Made by a program: the position numbers and the translations under genes. This document shows, one piece after another, positions 28,470 through 37,988 of a stretch of 37,988 nt of DNA. How positions within the stretch are numbered: the first letter of the stretch is position 1; every line of letters starts with the position of its first letter. The notes under the pieces were generated by a model that was not told the DNA's origin, searched no databases, and saw only the letters and a list, made by a program, of their open reading frames with translations. Where the stretch lies: contig JBAYUS010000007.1 in NCBI GenBank assembly GCA_041675025.1, positions 1 through 37,988 of the forward strand, given 5' to 3'. The stretch is from CAJBLF01 sp041675025 (GTDB lineage: Bacteria > Patescibacteriota > Gracilibacteria > Absconditabacterales > Absconditicoccaceae).

Positions 28470-30407
28470 ATGACAACATTTCAAGATTTATGAATCTGAG
28501 AAAAAACACTGGCAGCATTAACGAAAAAATGATTCGTAACCCCATCTCCGATTCAAGAAAAAGTTATTCCCCTCCTTCTTCAAGGAGAAAAAAACGTTAT
28601 AGGACAAGCAGCAACCGGTACCGGAAAAACTGCAGCTTTTGGTATTCCTTTAATCGAAAAACTTACCCCAGGTGGTAAAGTACAAGCACTTATTCTCGCA
28701 CCAACGAGAGAACTCGCGACACAGATCGCAGAAGAAATAAATTCACTTCAAGGAAACAAATGACTCAAAGTGATGGCAATCTATGGAAAACAATCATATG
28801 AAATCCAACACAGAGCTCTCAAAAGAGGAATTGATATCTTGGTTTGAACGCCAGGAAGAATTATGGATCATTTAAAAAGAAAAACATTAGATCTGAAAGA
28901 TATTTCTTATTTCATTCTCGACGAAGCAGATGAAATGATGGATATGGGATTTATTGATGATATCGAAACAATATTCAAAGGAACAAATCCAGAAAAAAAA
29001 GTATTATTATTTTCTGCGACTATGTCAAAAGACATTTTAAAAATCGCTAAAAAATATATCGGTAATTATGAATTAGTTGAAGTAGAAAATACAAGTACAA
29101 CAGGAGAAAATACTGATCAAGCATATTTTGAAGTAAATGAAAGAGATAAATTTGAATTACTTCGCAGAATCATGGATACGGAAGCAGGATTTTACGGTAT
29201 CATTTTTTGTCATACAAAAGCTGATGTAGATGGATTAGTTTCAAGATTGAATGACGAATGATATAGTGCAGAAGGACTTCACGGTGATCTCGCACAAAAA
29301 CAAAGAGAACATTTTCTTCAACGTTTCAAAGACAAAAAAGTAAATATTTTGGTTGCTACAGATATCGCAGCAAGAGGAATCGATGTAAATGATGTAACTC
29401 ATGTTATCAATTATGCAATCCCACAAAACGCTGAAAGATATACACACAGAATAGGAAGAACAGGAAGAGCTGGAAAAGAATGAACAGCAATTACTTTCAT
29501 CACACCAAGAGAATATAGCAAGATGTCTTATATCAAAAAAGTAAATAAAGTTGATATCAAAAAAGGAATAATCCCAGATATCAAATGAGTTATCGAAAAG
29601 AAAAAAGATAAATTAAAAGAAAGTATTCAAGGAGTTTTGAAAAAAGATAGTCACAAAAACTATGTAGAAATAGCCAACAAACTGATAGAAAATAGCGATC
29701 CTCGTGACGTAGTTGCAGCGCTTTTGAAGATGCATTACGAAAGCGATTTCGATCAAAGTAAATATCGTGACATCACAGAACAAACAAGAGAAAACAGATT
29801 TGCAAGCAAATGAGGAACATGAGGACAGACAAGATTATTTGTAGCATTAGGAAGAGCAGAATGATATACAGGACGTTCACTTCTAGAAATGATTACAAAA
29901 GAATCTGGAGTAGAAGGAAAAGAAATCGATGATTTAAAAATGATGGATGACTTTTCATTTATCAGCGTATCTCCAAGTAACGCAACAAAAATAACTAATG
30001 CATTTGAAAATAAAACTATCAACGGAAAAAAATCAATCATCAATAGAGCAAAAGAAAGTGATTGAGGAGGAGGTAGATGAGGAAGAAGGCCATATCCTTC
30101 AAGATGAGGAGAGAGATGACCAAGAAGAGATTCGTCTGCTTCTAGCAGACCAGCCTATCCAAGAAGAGAAAATTCTTCTACTGGTTCAAGTTATCCAAAG
30201 AGAGAATTTTCACCAAGAAAAGATTTTGGTGATAAGAAAGATTTTTGAGACAAAAAATCATACGGACCGAAAAGAGAGTTTTGACCGAAAAAAGAATTTT
30301 GAGCTAAAAGAGATTTCGGAGCAAAGAAATCATTTGGCGAGAAGAAAGATTCTTGAGCAAAAAAAAGTTTCGGAGATTATCCACCAAGAAAATCATTTAA
30401 AATATAA
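28470..30407 (+). CDS. DEAD-box ATP-dependent RNA helicase with DbpA-like domain and Gly-rich tail
   Basis: 645 residues, ATG to TAA, with more than 20 in-frame TGA codons. It unwinds structured RNA, probably in ribosome assembly or mRNA decay. Helicase core in order: Q motif GFVTPSPIQ (21-29, G is TGA), Walker A AATGTGKT (47-54), PTRELA (78-83), VGTPGR, DEAD (151-154), SAT, then ARGID and HRIGRTGRAG. A DbpA-type RNA-binding domain follows (about 440-515, FVALGRAEGYTGRSLLEMI). The last 120 residues are a low-complexity tail: GGGGRGGRR, then Ser/Pro-rich, then repeats such as KKDFGDKKSYGPKREFG. The order matches CsdA/DeaD. The Gly-rich tail depends heavily on TGA decoding. Confidence 0.95.
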
Positions 30408-30421
30408 TTAAAATATAATTA

Positions 30422-30453
30422 AAAATTCTGCAAGAAATTGTGGAATTTTTTTT
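30422..30453 (+). terminator. intrinsic terminator of the DEAD-box gene
   Basis: A 12-bp stem AAAATTCTGCAA / TTGTGGAATTTT with a GAAA loop and a T tract. Confidence 0.9.
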
Positions 30454-30730
30454 ATTTTCTTACTTTATAACAGACGCCAGATACACGACCCGACACTCCC
30501 CAAATTTGAAGCAATCAATATAATCGAGCTGAGGTGAGTCACACGAATGTGTGCGAACAAAGTGAGATAGATAATCCTTTCATGATGAAACGACAGGTTG
30601 TTGAATTTGCATCTGGCTAGAGTTTTTTGCTTCCTTTTTGAGGCAATGTCAAAAAGGAAGTCTAGCGAAGCGTTTGTAAAGTCCAGCAGGCGAAGAAAAA
30701 GTTTTAAAAAATAATTAAAACACAATAAAA
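30454..30730. other. non-coding, possibly structured region
   Basis: No convincing gene. GCCAGATAC near 30471 can pair with GCATCTGGC near 30609, closing about 145 nt that include a CACAC-GAAT-GTGTG hairpin and GCGAACAAAGTGAG. To the right a 12-bp perfect hairpin CTTCCTTTTTGA / TCAAAAAGGAAG lies at about 30630-30660. It may be a small RNA or an intergenic repeat element. A minus-strand ORF of 86 codons here has no gene-like composition. Confidence 0.45.
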
Positions 30731-30760
30731 AAAACTCTGTCCAAACTACAGAGTTTTTTT
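30731..30760. terminator. bidirectional intrinsic terminator
   Basis: AAAACTCTGT / ACAGAGTTTT (10 bp, loop CCAAACT) with T tracts on both strands. Confidence 0.85.
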
Positions 30761-30772
30761 AGATAAAAACAA

Positions 30773-30795
30773 AAGACCACTAAACTAGTGGTCTT
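30773..30795 (-). terminator. terminator hairpin of the 31222-30815 gene
   Basis: AAGACCACTA / TAGTGGTCTT perfect 10-bp stem with a 3-nt loop, about 20 bp past the stop codon. On the minus strand it is followed by TTTTG, so it works together with the next hairpin (30731). Confidence 0.75.
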
Positions 30796-30814
30796 AAAAA
30801 CACAACAAACATTA

Positions 30815-31222
30815 CTACAAAACAGAAATAGGAAGATCTTTAATTAAGATATGTCTATTTTCTGATTGATCAAGTTCTGCAAACAATCCAACACAAGCAA
30901 GAAGTTTATTTACCTGAGGTAATGCTTCTATACAAATATCTGCTGAACGAAAACGAAGGATCTCATCATAATCAAAATAATCAATCCTATCAGCATCAGT
31001 AACTTTCAACCAAGTTCTCATTAAGATATAAAGCTTAGATTCTAATGTTTTATATCCCTCTTTATCCAAAACTTGAATTTCTGCTTCAGGTAATGGATAA
31101 GCTTTTTTTAATTCTTCAAAAAGTTTTTCAATGTTGTTTTTTTGTTGAGTTTTTGTTCTTGTGATTTTATCCGTATCTGAACGTATACGAAGCACATGTA
31201 ATTTAGGATCAAATTCGCTCAT
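30815..31222 (-). CDS. hypothetical protein under a palindromic operator-like site
   Basis: 135 residues, ATG at 31222 to TAG, no in-frame TGA and only two glycines. Cytoplasmic by absence of signal or membrane segments. N-terminal part: MSEFDPKLHVLRIRSDTDKITRTKTQQKNNIEKLFEEL-type basic/helical sequence; C-terminal part: helical with two cysteines (DICIEALPQVNKLLACVG). No family is recognised. It is monocistronic with a promoter (TTGACT / TATAGT) and a perfect 23-bp palindrome right at the expected transcription start, so autoregulation or control by a dimeric repressor is likely (inference). Transcription ends at two hairpins at 30731-30795. Confidence 0.75.
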   Translation of the reverse strand: MSEFDPKLHVLRIRSDTDKITRTKTQQKNNIEKLFEELKKAYPLPEAEIQVLDKEGYKTLESKLYILMRTWLKVTDADRIDYFDYDEILRFRSADICIEALPQVNKLLACVGLFAELDQSENRHILIKDLPISVL

Positions 31223-31228
31223 AATTTA

Positions 31229-31278
31229 TTTTGTTTTGATTCAAAACAAAACTATAACTATTTATATCACAAAGTCAA
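31229..31278 (-). promoter_or_regulatory. promoter with overlapping palindromic operator
   Basis: Minus strand: -35 TTGACT (31278-31273), 16-nt spacer, -10 TATAGT (31256-31251). Directly after it is a perfect palindrome, TTTTGTTTTGA, centre T, TCAAAACAAAA (31229-31251), between the -10 and the ATG at 31222. This is the expected position for a repressor site covering +1. A simple hairpin in the leader RNA is the alternative. Confidence 0.65.
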
Positions 31279-31342
31279 TGCTAGTTGTCTAGGGTTTGTC
31301 ATTGAAAAAATAAAATAAATAAGTAGACTCCAAACACTAAAT

Positions 31343-31410
31343 AGGAGCAGGTAGAAAGTTCCAAGGAGCAAGTGAAAAAACCTGTGACCTACAACCTGTA
31401 ACTTGTAACC
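31343..31410. repeat. heptamer-type dispersed repeat
   Basis: AGGAGCAGG, AAGTTCCAAGGAGCAAG, then ACCTGTGACC and ACAACCTGTAACTTGTAACC. It is the same family as 27561-27616 and 33492-33551 in inverse orientation, located just upstream of dnaX. Confidence 0.65.
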
Positions 31411-31433
31411 ATTTTAATCATTAGTTGATCAGC

Positions 31434-32438
31434 ATGTCATTAGCGAATAAGTATCGTCCACAGACCTTTGATACTATAATTGGACAAAATCATATTACAG
31501 AAATTCTTAAAGCACAAATGAGCACACATAAACAGATGCATCATAATTATTTGTTATTTGGACCAAGAGGAACAGGAAAAACCACTGCTGCTAGAATCTT
31601 AGCAAAAGCAATAAATTGTCTAGATCCTCAAGATGGAAATCCATGCAATAAATGTTTCAATTGTACAACTATCACAGAAGGAAAAACTTTGGATTATATA
31701 GAAATAGATGCAGCTTCACATACGGGTGTAGACAACATAAGAGAAGAAATTTTAGATAAAGCAGCATATCCACCAGCAAATTTAAAGAAAAAAATATATG
31801 TAATAGATGAAGTACACATGCTAAGTAAAGGTGCATTTAATGCACTTTTGAAAACCATCGAAGAGCCAAGAGATAATGTATGCTTTATACTTGCAACCAC
31901 AGACATACAAAAAGTACCTGAAACTATTGTTTCTCGTTGCCAAGTTTTCAACTTCAAAAAAGTAAATAAAAAAGAAATGAGCAAACATCTCAAAAATATA
32001 ATCCAACAAGAAACATTGACCGCAACAGATGAAGCAATCGATTTGATTTCGAAAATTTCAGAATGATGCGTTCGTGATGCTGTGAAATATGTAGATCAAG
32101 TAAGTGTTTTGTGAAATATTAATGAGGCACAGATTACGAAGTTTTTGGGTGTTGCATCAGAGGTATTGATAAAAGATTTTTTAAGTTTGATTCAAGCCGG
32201 TGATCCAAAAACAATTTTTGAAAAAGTTGATGATATTCACAATCAAGGTATAGATCTTCATAATTTTGCAAAACAAACATTGATGTATATTGATCAAATA
32301 TTTCTTGAAGATATAAATTTTTCTACCAAAATATCTGAAACATTCACAGATATCATTGGAAACATCAGATATTATCCATATCCTGCGATCATATACAAAG
32401 TCGCGATACATAAACACATTCAAAGAGAAGTAAAATAA
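31434..32438 (+). CDS. dnaX: DNA polymerase III clamp-loader ATPase subunit, gamma-like part
   Basis: 334 residues from ATG 31434 (MSLANKYRP) to TAA. Signatures: NKYRPQTFDTIIGQNHI (3-19), Walker A GPRGTGKTT (about 43), zinc module with C-x8-C-x2-C-x2-C (about 62-78), Walker B YVIDEVHML (about 122), sensor 1 FILATTD, SRC motif VSRCQVF, and sensor 2 GCVRDAVKYVDQV where Gly is TGA. Domain III follows and the protein stops early compared with tau (about 640 in E. coli). An upstream TTG at 31425 is in frame but ATG gives the standard N-terminus. The downstream gene at 32463 is in the same frame and encodes a tau-like C-terminal domain, so dnaX looks split at TAA 32436. Confidence 0.93.
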
Positions 32439-32462
32439 ATTTATCTATTTTCTTATAAAAAT

Positions 32463-32753
32463 ATGGAAGAAAATGAAAAAACGTTTGAAAATATTCTTAT
32501 TCAATTGATAGAAAAAATAGATAAACCATCTATCAAAAATAGTCTAAAAGATAGTTTAATAATAAATAAAATAACAAGCGATGAAGTATATATTATCACA
32601 ATAAGTAAAGTAGCTCAACTCATTTTCAATAACAAAGATCATATGAGATATATTGAAGAAAAACTAAGTGAAATTATGGAAAGAAAAACAGCAATTCATG
32701 TAACTTTTGAAAATAAAGAAAACTATTTTGCAAGAAAACTAGGTTTAGAATAA
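32463..32753 (+). CDS. DnaX C-terminal-domain-like protein
   Basis: 96 residues, ATG to TAA, in the same reading frame as dnaX and 24 nt after its TAA. The pattern (W/F..I...L, SLKDSLIINKITSDEVYIITISKVAQLIFNNKDHMRYIEEKLSEIMERKTAIHV, split here only by spaces in my reading) follows the domain found at the C-terminus of many bacterial DnaX proteins, where a short alpha/beta unit with L.L.F....H...ve..l....g..v.v is seen. There is no TGA. I infer that it is the detached C-terminal domain of DnaX and binds either DnaX or another replisome part. A DnaA domain I-like fold is an alternative reading. Confidence 0.6.
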   Translation: MEENEKTFENILIQLIEKIDKPSIKNSLKDSLIINKITSDEVYIITISKVAQLIFNNKDHMRYIEEKLSEIMERKTAIHVTFENKENYFARKLGLE

Positions 32754-32760
32754 TATTAAA

Positions 32761-32784
32761 AAAAGACACATCCTTGTGTCTTTT
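32761..32784. terminator. bidirectional terminator between convergent genes
   Basis: AAAAGACACA / TGTGTCTTTT, perfect 10-bp stem with loop TCCT. T tracts on both strands (stronger on the minus strand). It overlaps the stop codon of the 33265-32783 g. Confidence 0.85.
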
Positions 32785-33265
32785 AATATTCCTCTAAGAT
32801 AATTTCTTTATTGGCATCAAAAATAATTTCTTTTAATCTCTCATAGGGATTATCATATTTTTTAACATAAGGATTTTTGGTGTCTTTTGATAATATAGCT
32901 CGAAAAAGATGAGCATTTATTTTTTTTGTATATTTACGTGAGGGTTCCAAAACAATACAAGAATATTTATCAATAATAGGATTATTGATGTCTTTAACCG
33001 TAATAATAACATCTTCAACCTGTTCAAATATCTTAAAAAAATCTTGAATATATTGAGCACTATAATTTTTCGCAAGATATTTAATACGAATAAATCAAAA
33101 ATCATTTGTATAAAAATCTAAATGATATGGTTCATTTATATCGTCTATAGAAATGATTTCCTTTGAAGTATTATTAGTAATATTATTGATTTTATTGCTT
33201 GGACTATTTTTTGCTGAATCAGAACGACTAGCAGGTAAAAGATTTCCACTTAAATATGTTTTCAT
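32783..33265 (-). CDS. hypothetical protein
   Basis: 160 residues, ATG at 33265 to TAA, one TGA read as Gly (NDF-G-FIRIKYL). The N-terminal 45 residues are Ser/Asn-rich and probably disordered (NLLPASRSDSAKNSPSNKINN). From about 48 on it is a compact alpha/beta-like domain (YHLDFYTNDFG, FFKIFEQVEDVIITVKDINN, KYSCIVLEPS, HLFRAILS). No signal peptide; no family recognised. The last codon overlaps the terminator stem at 32761-32784. prmC lies upstream on the same strand after a 100-bp gap. Confidence 0.7.
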
Positions 33266-33366
33266 TATACTTATTCTAAATTTTCCTTTATTACTTCATC
33301 ACATATCAAGATAATCATCAAATAAACAAAAATAATATATCTATATATCACATAAAGTCAATATAA

Positions 33367-34317
33367 TTATTTAAGATAAGCTTTGACTATTCTGATGTTA
33401 AAATGAAAAGTTTTTACTTCTTCAAAGATAAAAACATGATCATATAATTGACGTAAAACATCTACTTGCCACGTCATCATCTCTAAGAACATAGTTACAG
33501 GTAATAGGTTTCAAGTTCCAGGAACCTGCTCCTTGCTCCTTGCATCCTGCAACTGGAGTATTTGGTCTAGCATAATTCTATAGTAATCAAGCCCATCATC
33601 ACCACCAACAAAGGCTGGTTTTGGTTCTCGTTTTTTAACATTGTCAGAAACGTTTGCTTCAAAAGTCTCTTCTGGTATATACGGTAAATTAGCAACAAGA
33701 ACGGTAGTACCATCTGGAAATTCACTAGTTCACTTAACTAGGAAATCAAGCAAATCAGAATGTAAAAATTGTACTTTTCATGCATATGTTTTCACTAATG
33801 TTTCATAATTTTTCTTCGCGATTTGTAATGCATTATCAAAATAATCACTGAATATCACTTCAGTGAAATAGTCAGGATTTTGCAACAATACAGAAATTCC
33901 AAGTACTCCACACCCTGTTCAAATATCTAACAATAAATTGTTTTGGAATGTGGGACTTGGAACTTGGGACTTGGGAGAATTTTCTTGTTCCTCGTTCCTT
34001 GTCCCTTGTCCCTGAATAAATTCGGTTACCGAATTTATCATATATTCAGTTTCTGGTCTTGGGATAAGCGTCGCTTCGTTGACAAAAAATTCTCTCCCAA
34101 AAAAATCTACATGACCAAGAATATATTCTAATGGTTTTTTATCTTCTACATATGACTTGTAAGCAACAAGCACTTTTTGTATAATCTCATCAGAAAGTTC
34201 TTGATCAGTATTAGTTCGTAACTCTTCTCTCGAATACTGTAAAAATGTACAAAGAAATTTTTGAAGAACAAATTTTTCTGTAAGATCTACACGTCACAAT
34301 AATTCTCAAAGTTTCAT
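33367..34317 (-). CDS. prmC: release factor glutamine methyltransferase PrmC, with repeat-derived inserts
   Basis: 316 residues, ATG at 34317 to TAA. It methylates the Gln of the GGQ motif in release factors; with UGA reassigned, RF1 should be its only class I target. N-domain: MKLGELLGRV (both Gly TGA), KPLEYILGHVDFFGREFFVNEATLIPRPETE. Motif I DIGTGCGVLGISV (Gly is TGA). Catalytic motif ANLPYIPE, with Leu replacing the first Pro of NPPY. GGDDGLDYYR follows. Two stretches match dispersed repeats of the window rather than PrmC: QGQGTRNEEQENSPKSQVPS (from 33945-34013), between the N-domain and motif I, and LQDARSKEQVPGTWNLLPVT (33492-33551) near the C-terminus. Both are in frame and the gene stays open. 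Confidence 0.9.
33492..33551. repeat. heptamer-type repeat inside prmC (C-terminal part)
   Basis: AGTTACAGG, TTTCAAGTTCCAGG, then CTGCTCCTTGCTCCTTGCAT and CCTGC, period about 7 bp. The same element type occurs between genes at 27561 and 31343. Confidence 0.7.
33945..34013. repeat. heptamer-type repeat inside prmC (linker part)
   Basis: GGGACTTGGAACTTGGGACT, then CCTCGTTCCTTGTCCCTTGT and CCC, period about 7 bp. The intergenic relative is at 26661-26728. It adds about 22 residues between the N-terminal and catalytic domains. Confidence 0.7.
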
Positions 34318-34349
34318 TACTATATTTACAACAATAAAATATTTATATC

Positions 34350-34643
34350 ATGAACATTAAATTTTCAAAAACAAAAGCCATACACCACATTTTGCCTGAA
34401 TTTCAGAAGCTCCTTTTAGAGATTGAAAAACAGCCACTAATTTTTAGAATAATACCTGGAAGAATCTCCAGACAACAAAAATGATCTTCTGATCTTCGCT
34501 TCAAAATATCTTACAATACTAAAAGCGGTATCAAATGTATTATGAGTAAAGGTGCAACAGCACAAGAACTTTTCATTATTTGCAATCAAGACAATACCGA
34601 TGAGGTTATAAGAGTATTGAATGAAATACTCAGTAAACAATAA
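34350..34643 (+). CDS. small conserved protein, possibly DUF2103-like
   Basis: 97 residues, ATG to TAA, one TGA read as Gly. The core IFRIIPGRISRQQKGSSDLRFKISY (about 34-57) then SGIKCIMSKGATAQELFIIC (about 60-79) resembles DUF2103 proteins (IPGRI...SSDL, then G.KC...GA.QE.F), annotated as predicted metal-binding with unknown role; I recall this pattern but could not confirm it. Two cysteines and one HH pair are present. It is divergent from prmC (32-bp shared upstream region) and 15 bp before the PrsW-like gene, so probably in an operon with it. Confidence 0.7.
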
Positions 34644-34658
34644 TTTATCATTAATTAT

Positions 34659-35519
34659 ATGTCAGTGAATTTAATCCGACCAATCATCACAAGTATCTTA
34701 TTAGTATATGTACGAATTCGGATCATAAATACAATTTTTTCACAAAAAAAAATCAAAATCTGAATAACTCTCAAAGTATTTGGACTCGCTATCGTCATCG
34801 TAGGATCACTCTTCGCATATACCTATTTACTCTGATTTTTTGGGCAGCAGAACTTGGCTCTCACAAATGTAATAGATACCAAAAGTTTATTATTGTTTGT
34901 AGCATATTGTACTTTATTTGTCGTCCTTGTAACAATATTTTTCAAGAATCGATATAAAAGAATCGCACAAATACTTCTTATCTGATCAATTTTTTTCATA
35001 GCGCTCGCATACGGAGGATTCCTTGCATGAATAAATACCCTGCTACTCTATTATCTAGTTTCGGCTTATGCAGAGGAGTATATGAAATATTCGGCAGGAA
35101 ATAATTTGTTTTTCGCGAATAAGGAACCGAATGAAAGTAATCTAATCTTCTTTTGTATCTTAGTCTGATTGTGATTTAGTGCAGTGGAAAATATATTGTA
35201 TATAATAAATAATGTCCTGAATAATGAAAATATAAATATTATAAATATGTTAATTGGTAGAGGATTAGTCAGCACATTAATCCATATCGTTTCTACAAGT
35301 TTGATCGCCTTCATTATGATCAAAACAAAAAAAACTAACAATATGATTGTACCAGTTATCCTAGGTATCATTGGGTGATTTTGACTCCACAGTATTTATA
35401 ATATAAGTTTACAATACAATCTTAACTACATAACAATTCCGATGGTTATTCTTTCATTTTTCTTGATGACGTATCTTACATTTCAGTCAGATATTATTTA
35501 TAGTTCATCAACCAAATAA
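34659..35519 (+). CDS. PrsW-like intramembrane protease
   Basis: 286 residues, ATG to TAA, with about eight TGA codons. About eight hydrophobic segments. PrsW-type motifs in order: AEEYMKY (about 142-148, the EE..K motif), GLGFSAVENILYI (about 176-188, GxxFAxxEN; two Gly are TGA), and RGLVSTLIHIVSTSLIAF (about 210-227, containing the conserved His). These glutamate and histidine residues form the active site in this family, which cuts membrane-bound anti-sigma factors in Bacillus; the substrate here is unknown. It follows the 34350 gene by 15 bp and ends just before a terminator, convergent with the 16S gene. Confidence 0.82.
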
Positions 35520-35535
35520 ATTAAAATTAAAATTG

Positions 35536-35560
35536 CCATGTAAATATACATGGTTTTTTT
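35536..35560 (+). terminator. intrinsic terminator of the PrsW-like gene
   Basis: CCATGTA / TACATGG with loop AATA and a seven-T tract. Confidence 0.88.
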
Positions 35561-35586
35561 ATTACTAATAATTTTCAGTAACAGAA

Positions 35587-35611
35587 AAAACTACCTGGCT
35601 AAGGTAGTTTT
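35587..35611 (-). terminator. intrinsic terminator of the 16S rRNA unit
   Basis: AAAACTACCT / AGGTAGTTTT, perfect 10-bp stem with a 5-nt loop and TTTTTT on the minus strand, about 80 bp past the mature 16S 3' end. It also reads on the plus strand. Confidence 0.8.
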
Positions 35612-35634
35612 TCTTTCATATCAATAAATTGATA

Positions 35635-35664
35635 TAATAGTATTAAAAAGAGATAAAGACATGG
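35635..35664 (-). other. 16S precursor processing arm (3' side)
   Basis: On the minus strand CCATG(T)CTTTATCTC and TTTTTAATACTATTA. This is the complement of the arm at 37221-37249 apart from one extra base, so the precursor would fold these into a stem of about 28 bp enclosing 16S, as for RNase III processing. Confidence 0.85.
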
Positions 35665-35693
35665 TCGGGTATTAGGTATTAAGTGTATTCTAG

Positions 35694-37218
<1,525 letters not shown>

Positions 37219-37220
37219 AA

Positions 37221-37249
37221 CCATGCTTTATCTCTTTTTAATACTATTA
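37221..37249 (-). other. 16S precursor processing arm (5' side)
   Basis: On the minus strand TAATAGTATTAAAAAG, AGATAAAG and CATGG, directly before the 16S start. It is complementary to the arm at 35635-35664. Confidence 0.85.
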
Positions 37250-37391
37250 ATGATCACACGTGTAGTTGAATCGATCGATAAGCTAAATGTTGAAAATAAT
37301 GAGGGATAGTTATGGGGGTTGAAGAGTTTATTTTAAACTACTCACACATAACAACACATTTGCTTATTACAATTTGACCTATTCATCTACT
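37250..37391. other. 5S-16S spacer
   Basis: About 140 bp with no tRNA gene. It contains AGTTTA / TAAACT dyad words and a CCCCCAT run. A promoter for 16S is possible here but none is clear. Confidence 0.5.
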
Positions 37392-37515
<124 letters not shown>

Positions 37516-37584
37516 AGAGTAAATGAAAAATGTACTATAATGAAAGGATCATTTAGTGCAATAGTATAATATATTACGTTTAAA

Positions 37585-37988
<404 letters not shown>

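Noticed and set aside
30465..30725. An 86-codon minus-strand ORF in the non-coding stretch
   Set aside because: Its composition is not gene-like, and the region is better explained by hairpins and repeats.

Overview
This window is AT-rich DNA from a bacterium that reads UGA as glycine (genetic code 25). That points to the candidate phyla Absconditabacteria (SR1) or Gracilibacteria (BD1-5). The evidence is direct. In-frame TGA codons sit exactly where conserved glycines are required: the Q motif and GTPGR of a DEAD-box helicase, the GNPG motif of RNase HI, the VQGG and VGG motifs of tRNA-guanine transglycosylase, the LTGC lipobox, the DLGCG and DIGTG motifs of two methyltransferases, the sensor 2 motif of DnaX and the GGF motif of a DUF4012 protein. 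Almost every gene ends in TAA or TAG. Genes must be assembled across several TGA-interrupted segments, and all coordinates below are on that basis. No gene has a convincing Shine-Dalgarno sequence, and the 16S rRNA 3' end at the right edge has lost the CCUCC anti-Shine-Dalgarno core.

Layout, left to right. 1-123: a tandem tRNA-like remnant. 277-4285: a DUF4012 membrane protein, then an accessory stretch with a lipoprotein and two unknown genes separated by hairpin-rich spacers, one of which looks like an integron attC site. 4485-11685: two small secreted-protein genes of Bacteroidetes style, each with its own promoter and terminator (one apparently ending in TGA). They flank a Lys/Glu-rich locus that encodes a 1428-residue protein of unknown function. 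11783-17966: housekeeping and envelope genes, namely rnhA, an exonuclease fused to a decayed DinG-like helicase, a zinc metalloprotease, ftsW/rodA, an unknown gene and tRNA-Arg. 18090-19215: a DUF378 protein and an unknown gene.

19217-28176 is mostly minus strand. It has tgt, two tandem VanW-like secreted proteins, a tgt gene fragment, then (plus strand) two small genes and a Cys-rich lipoprotein, then a minus-strand run frr > yidC > methyltransferase > ASCH protein > FISUMP-like protein. 28470-30407 is a DEAD-box RNA helicase with a glycine-rich tail. 30815-32785 holds a small gene with a palindromic operator-like site, and dnaX split by one in-frame TAA into an ATPase gene and a C-terminal-domain gene. 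33367-35519 holds prmC, a small conserved gene and a PrsW-like intramembrane protease.

The right edge (35694-37988, minus strand) carries rRNA genes in the order 23S (3' end only) > 5S > 16S. The 16S gene is flanked by its own complementary processing arms and followed by a terminator. The functional themes are translation (rRNA, frr, prmC, tgt, tRNA-Arg, DEAD helicase), replication and repair (dnaX, rnhA, exonuclease) and the cell envelope (FtsW/RodA, YidC, VanW pair, lipoproteins, PrsW).
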